A stretch of DNA of 64,000 nt from Flavobacterium sp. MK4S-17 (GTDB lineage: Bacteria > Bacteroidota > Bacteroidia > Flavobacteriales > Flavobacteriaceae). The position numbers and the translations under genes are program-made. The DNA lies in NCBI RefSeq assembly GCF_009848495.1, contig NZ_WWEP01000027.1, positions 1 through 64,000 of the forward strand, in the 5' to 3' direction. This document shows positions 61,299 to 64,000 of the stretch, in pieces (the first letter of the stretch is position 1; each line of letters begins with the position of its first letter). The notes beneath the pieces were generated by a model. It had not been told where the DNA came from, ran no database searches, and saw only the letters and a program-made list of their open reading frames with translations.

Positions 61299-61754
61299 AT
61301 GAAGATTGAAGAAGCAATAAAATCTACCGCACCTTTGCAGCCTGCCAAGAAAACCATACTGAATATTATGTATACACAAAATATACTGTCAGAAAGATTT
61401 AATGAGCTTTTAAAGCCTTACGACCTTTCGCCGGAGCAGTTTAATGTATTACGGATTTTGAGGGGGCAAAAAGGTGAGCCGGCAAATATGTGTGTTATAC
61501 AGGAACGCATGATAGCGCGCACCAGCAACACTACCCGCCTGGTGGACAAATTACTGCTTAAAGGGCTTGTTACCCGTAAAATTTGTGCCGATAACCGCAG
61601 AAAAATGGACATAGGCATTACAACGGAAGGGCTTAGCCTTTTAGCACAACTTGACCCAAAAGTAGACGAGCATGAAAAAAAATATTCAGGAAACCTGTCA
61701 CCTGAAGAACTGGAGCAGCTTAACCTCCTGCTTGAAAAATATCGTGGAGAATAA
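61299..61754 (+). CDS. MarR family transcriptional regulator
   Basis: 151 aa winged helix. LSPEQFNVLRILRGQKGEPANMCVIQERMIARTSNTTRLVDKLLLKGLVTRKICADNRRKMDIGITTEGL holds the recognition helix and wing with the DxRRK motif. One Cys lies in each of the helix and wing regions. It probably represses itself, the nitroreductase and YceI, and releases on electrophile or phenolic ligands. Confidence 0.94.
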   Translation: MKIEEAIKSTAPLQPAKKTILNIMYTQNILSERFNELLKPYDLSPEQFNVLRILRGQKGEPANMCVIQERMIARTSNTTRLVDKLLLKGLVTRKICADNRRKMDIGITTEGLSLLAQLDPKVDEHEKKYSGNLSPEELEQLNLLLEKYRGE

Positions 61755-61775
61755 TTATTAAATATAAATTAAAAA

Positions 61776-62405
61776 ATGAATACTTTAGAAAGTTTAAAAT
61801 GGCGCTATGCCGTAAAAAAATATGATGCCGGTAAAAAAATATCTGAAAATGATTTGGAAACTTTAAAAGAGGCTGTGCAGCTTAGCGTGTCCTCCATGGG
61901 ATTACAGCCTTATAAAGTACTGGTTATTGAAGATGAGGAAACAAGGAAAAAACTTGCCCCAGTTGCTTACAACCAAAACGGTATTACGGATGCATCGCAT
62001 GTTTTTATTTTTGCAAACATTGTAAATGTCGGCGAGAAAGAAATTGAAGAATACCTTAACAACATAGCCGAAACAAGGGGTGTTTCCAGAAACGATCTTA
62101 AGGGTTTTGAAGATATGCTTTATGGCGCTATTAACGGTATGGATGAGCAAGCCAAACAAAGCTGGACAGCAAAACAAACCTACATAGCATTATCTACACT
62201 TATAAATACGGCTGCCGAAATGCAGATTGATGCCACACCAATGGAAGGATTTGATGCCGAAGGTGTAAACCAGGTATTGGGGCTTGATAAACTGGGGCTT
62301 AATGCCGCAGTTATGGCAACAGTAGGCTACCGACATAAAGAAGATGATTTCCAGCACCTTAAAAAGGTAAGAAAACCAAAAGAGAAACTTTTTATTAATA
62401 TATAA
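61776..62405 (+). CDS. NAD(P)H-dependent nitroreductase-family oxidoreductase
   Basis: 209 aa, NfsB/MhqN-like fold: LKWRYAVKKYDAGKKISENDLETLKEAVQLSVSSMGLQPYKVLVIE at the start (FMN binding Arg/Lys) and ATPMEGFDAEGVNQVLG and VGYRHKEDDF near the end. It reduces quinones or nitro compounds with FMN. It lies 21 bp after marR. Confidence 0.94.
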   Translation: MNTLESLKWRYAVKKYDAGKKISENDLETLKEAVQLSVSSMGLQPYKVLVIEDEETRKKLAPVAYNQNGITDASHVFIFANIVNVGEKEIEEYLNNIAETRGVSRNDLKGFEDMLYGAINGMDEQAKQSWTAKQTYIALSTLINTAAEMQIDATPMEGFDAEGVNQVLGLDKLGLNAAVMATVGYRHKEDDFQHLKKVRKPKEKLFINI

Positions 62406-62440
62406 TTCAATAACCTAAATCTAAATTTAATTTAAAAACA

Positions 62441-63010
62441 ATGAAAAATTTAAAGACAATTGCAGTTGCATTAGTAGTAGCACTTTCAACAATTACAGCT
62501 ACCGCACAGGACAAAAAAATTAATACTTCATCAAGCAAAATAAGCTGGGTAGGAAAAAAAGTAACAGGACAGCACAGTGGTACCATAAGCTTTAAAGAAG
62601 GTGTGCTTAATTTTAAAAGTGGAAAACTTACGGGCGGCAACTTTACTGTTGACATGAATTCAGTAGAAGTTACCGACCTAAAAGCAGGTGAAGGAAAAGA
62701 AAAACTGGAAGGGCACTTAAAAGCGGCAGACTTTTTCGGTACTGATAAATATCCTACAGCAAAACTGGTATTTAAATCTGTTAAGGCAAAATCTGCCAAT
62801 GTTTATACTGTAACTGCTGACCTGACTATAAAAAACATTACAAAACCTGTAACTTTTGACCTGACTGTGAATAAAAACTCAGCTTCTACTGCTTTTGAAG
62901 TTGACAGGACAAAATATGGTATTGAGTACAACTCAGGAAGCATTTTTGACGGTTTAGGCGACAGGGTTATATATGATAATTTTGAGCTTGCAGTAAATCT
63001 TGTCTTTTAA
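62441..63010 (+). CDS. YceI family periplasmic protein
   Basis: 189 aa. Signal peptide MKNLKTIAVALVVALSTITATAQ; lipocalin-like YceI domain with SKISWVGKKVTGQHSGTISFKEG, KLEGHLKAADFFGTDKYPTAKLVF and FEVDRTKYGIEYNSGSIFDGLGD. It binds isoprenoid or other lipophilic molecules such as quinones. Third gene of the MarR set. Confidence 0.95.
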   Translation: MKNLKTIAVALVVALSTITATAQDKKINTSSSKISWVGKKVTGQHSGTISFKEGVLNFKSGKLTGGNFTVDMNSVEVTDLKAGEGKEKLEGHLKAADFFGTDKYPTAKLVFKSVKAKSANVYTVTADLTIKNITKPVTFDLTVNKNSASTAFEVDRTKYGIEYNSGSIFDGLGDRVIYDNFELAVNLVF

Positions 63011-63030
63011 TTTTTAGCTTTTAAATTGAA

Positions 63031-63060
63031 AAAGCCCCGCTTAATGGCGGGGCTTTTTTA
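63031..63060. terminator. Terminator shared by yceI-like gene and cysK
   Basis: Perfect stem AAAGCCCCGC / GCGGGGCTTT with a 6-base loop and T/A runs on both sides, between convergent genes. Confidence 0.92.
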
Positions 63061-63969
63061 TTAAAACAAGCCATCTACCGAAAGGTAACGTTCCCCTGTA
63101 TCATAATTAAATGTAAGCACAGTGGCTCCTTCTGGTATATCTGCCAATTTTTTATTAACCGCAGCCAGCGATGCCCCTGTTGAAATACCTGTAAGTATAC
63201 CTTCTTTAAGGGCTATTTTACGGGCAAAGTCAAAAGCTTCTTCCTTACTTACCTGTATAACTCCATCAATAAGGCTATCTTTATAGATAGAAGGCTTAAA
63301 CCCTGCCCCTATACCCTGTAATGGGTGTGGGCCGGGCGCACCGCCGCTAAGTACCGGTGATGCCTCCGGCTCTACAGCAAAAACTTTCAGTTTTGGAAAT
63401 TTTTGTTTTAGTATTTCTGCAACACCAGTAATATGCCCACCGGTTCCTACTCCTGTTATCAGGTAATCTATACCTTCCGGGAAATCCTCCAGTATTTCCT
63501 GTGCAGTGGTACGTTTGTGCACCTCAACATTAGCCTGGTTATCAAACTGCCCCGGCGACCATGCGTTAGGTGTAGCGGCTGTAAGTTCAGCAGCTTTTTC
63601 TATGGCTCCTTTCATACCTTTTTCTCTTGGTGTAAGTTCAAACTCTGCTCCATAGATAGCCATTAATTTCCTGCGTTCTATACTCATTGACTCCGGCATT
63701 ACCAGTATAAGCTTGTAGCCTTTTACAGCAGCCACAAGCGCCAGCCCAATACCTGTATTGCCCGATGTAGGCTCTATAATCACACTGTCAGGCTTTAGCA
63801 ATCCTTTCGCTTCGGCATCTTCCACCATAGCAAGTGCTATCCTGTCTTTTATACTGTTTCCCGGGTTATTACGCTCAAGCTTTATCCACACATTATGGTT
63901 TCCATACAGCCTGTTAAGCTTAACATGCGGAGTTTTTCCTATAGTTTCTAAAACTGTGGTTGCTTTCAT
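63061..63969 (-). CDS. cysK: Cysteine synthase A
   Basis: 302 aa, complete. PLP Lys in [14 protein letters not shown] (about 34-47), [11 protein letters not shown] (phosphate/substrate loop), [16 protein letters not shown] (PLP phosphate binding) and [11 protein letters not shown] (Ser binding the pyridine N). It forms cysteine from O-acetylserine and sulfide. The promoter lies at or beyond the window's right edge. Confidence 0.95.
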   Translation of the reverse strand: MKATTVLETIGKTPHVKLNRLYGNHNVWIKLERNNPGNSIKDRIALAMVEDAEAKGLLKPDSVIIEPTSGNTGIGLALVAAVKGYKLILVMPESMSIERRKLMAIYGAEFELTPREKGMKGAIEKAAELTAATPNAWSPGQFDNQANVEVHKRTTAQEILEDFPEGIDYLITGVGTGGHITGVAEILKQKFPKLKVFAVEPEASPVLSGGAPGPHPLQGIGAGFKPSIYKDSLIDGVIQVSKEEAFDFARKIALKEGILTGISTGASLAAVNKKLADIPEGATVLTFNYDTGERYLSVDGLF

Positions 63970-64000
63970 ATTTATCTTAATTAAATTACAAAATTTAAAG

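Noticed and set aside
1..64000. CRISPR array, restriction-modification, toxin-antitoxin or other classic phage-defence system
   Set aside because: No regularly spaced repeats, no Cas, methylase or nuclease genes and no convincing toxin-antitoxin pair were seen.
1..64000. Intact insertion sequence
   Set aside because: No DDE or HUH transposase gene was recognised; duplicated segments are explained by the cassette and integrase remnants.

Overview
The window looks like chromosomal DNA of a member of the Flavobacteriaceae (Bacteroidota, close to Flavobacterium). Promoters match the Bacteroidota -7 element TAnnTTTG. The cbb3 oxidase has a fused CcoN/CcoO subunit, the integrase is of the Bacteroidota IntDOT-like type, and isoleucine is largely coded by ATA in the right half. 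No sequence search was run, so all family names are read from motifs and remembered family features.

Left half (about 41-33,152): a 33.1 kb genomic island in the 3' end of a tRNA-Tyr gene. The tRNA end lies at 1-62. A tyrosine recombinase follows at once (356-1666). A 23-bp copy of the tRNA 3' end, with one mismatch, returns at 33,130-33,152 and marks the far end. The island is a mosaic of several acquisitions. (i) An arsenic operon: arsR, DUF6428, an arsenate-reductase-like phosphatase and an ACR3 efflux pump. (ii) Two diverged copies of an HxlR regulator / SDR / SnoaL cassette, about 12 kb apart, with the first HxlR broken by a stop codon and a dead integrase tail in front of the second. 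(iii) Redox enzymes (LLM flavoprotein, SDR, aldo/keto reductase) with two paralogous AraC regulators. (iv) Debris of a mobile element: small replication/mobilisation-type proteins and fragments of DUF3945 and PRTRC ThiF genes. (v) A cold-shock gene pair. (vi) An AhpD-like / acetyltransferase cassette and a dead hydrolase. (vii) A Cys-Cys-rich cluster: secreted peptide, FAD oxidoreductase, MFS transporter and ECF sigma factor. (viii) A MocR-controlled, GC-richer operon (EamA transporter, GNAT-DinB fusion, hotdog thioesterase, DinB, SDR). No conjugation machinery remains, so the island probably cannot transfer itself.

Right half (33,153-64,000): ordinary chromosome with denser packing and lower GC. 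It begins with the terminator that probably once served the tRNA, then SIMPL protein, rhomboid protease, lipid acyltransferase, class V aminotransferase, porin, prmA, clpS and an HTTM protein. A quinone/electrophile-detoxification-like run follows (ring-cleaving dioxygenase, esterase, pirin, GNAT, DUF3995), then a glycosyltransferase, alcohol dehydrogenase and rhodanese lipoprotein. Next come hemN and the full cbb3 oxidase locus (SafE-like protein, FixH, CcoG, CcoP, CcoQ, CcoNO, CcoS, CcoI) with its divergent Crp/Fnr regulator. The last part holds thioredoxin-like proteins, a lone receiver protein, a MarR-nitroreductase-YceI set and cysteine synthase.

Two themes stand out. In the island, proteins of at least six unrelated families carry Cys-Cys motifs at a terminus (ArsR, DUF6428, secreted peptide, FAD enzyme, MFS, sigma factor), which suggests a thiophilic metal(loid) response built around shared cysteine tags. 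In the chromosome, a 14-bp palindrome (ATGAYA-N2-TRTCAT) lies before ccoS, hemN and the Fnr gene, 17 or 22 bp before a perfect -7 element, and outlines a small microaerobic regulon.
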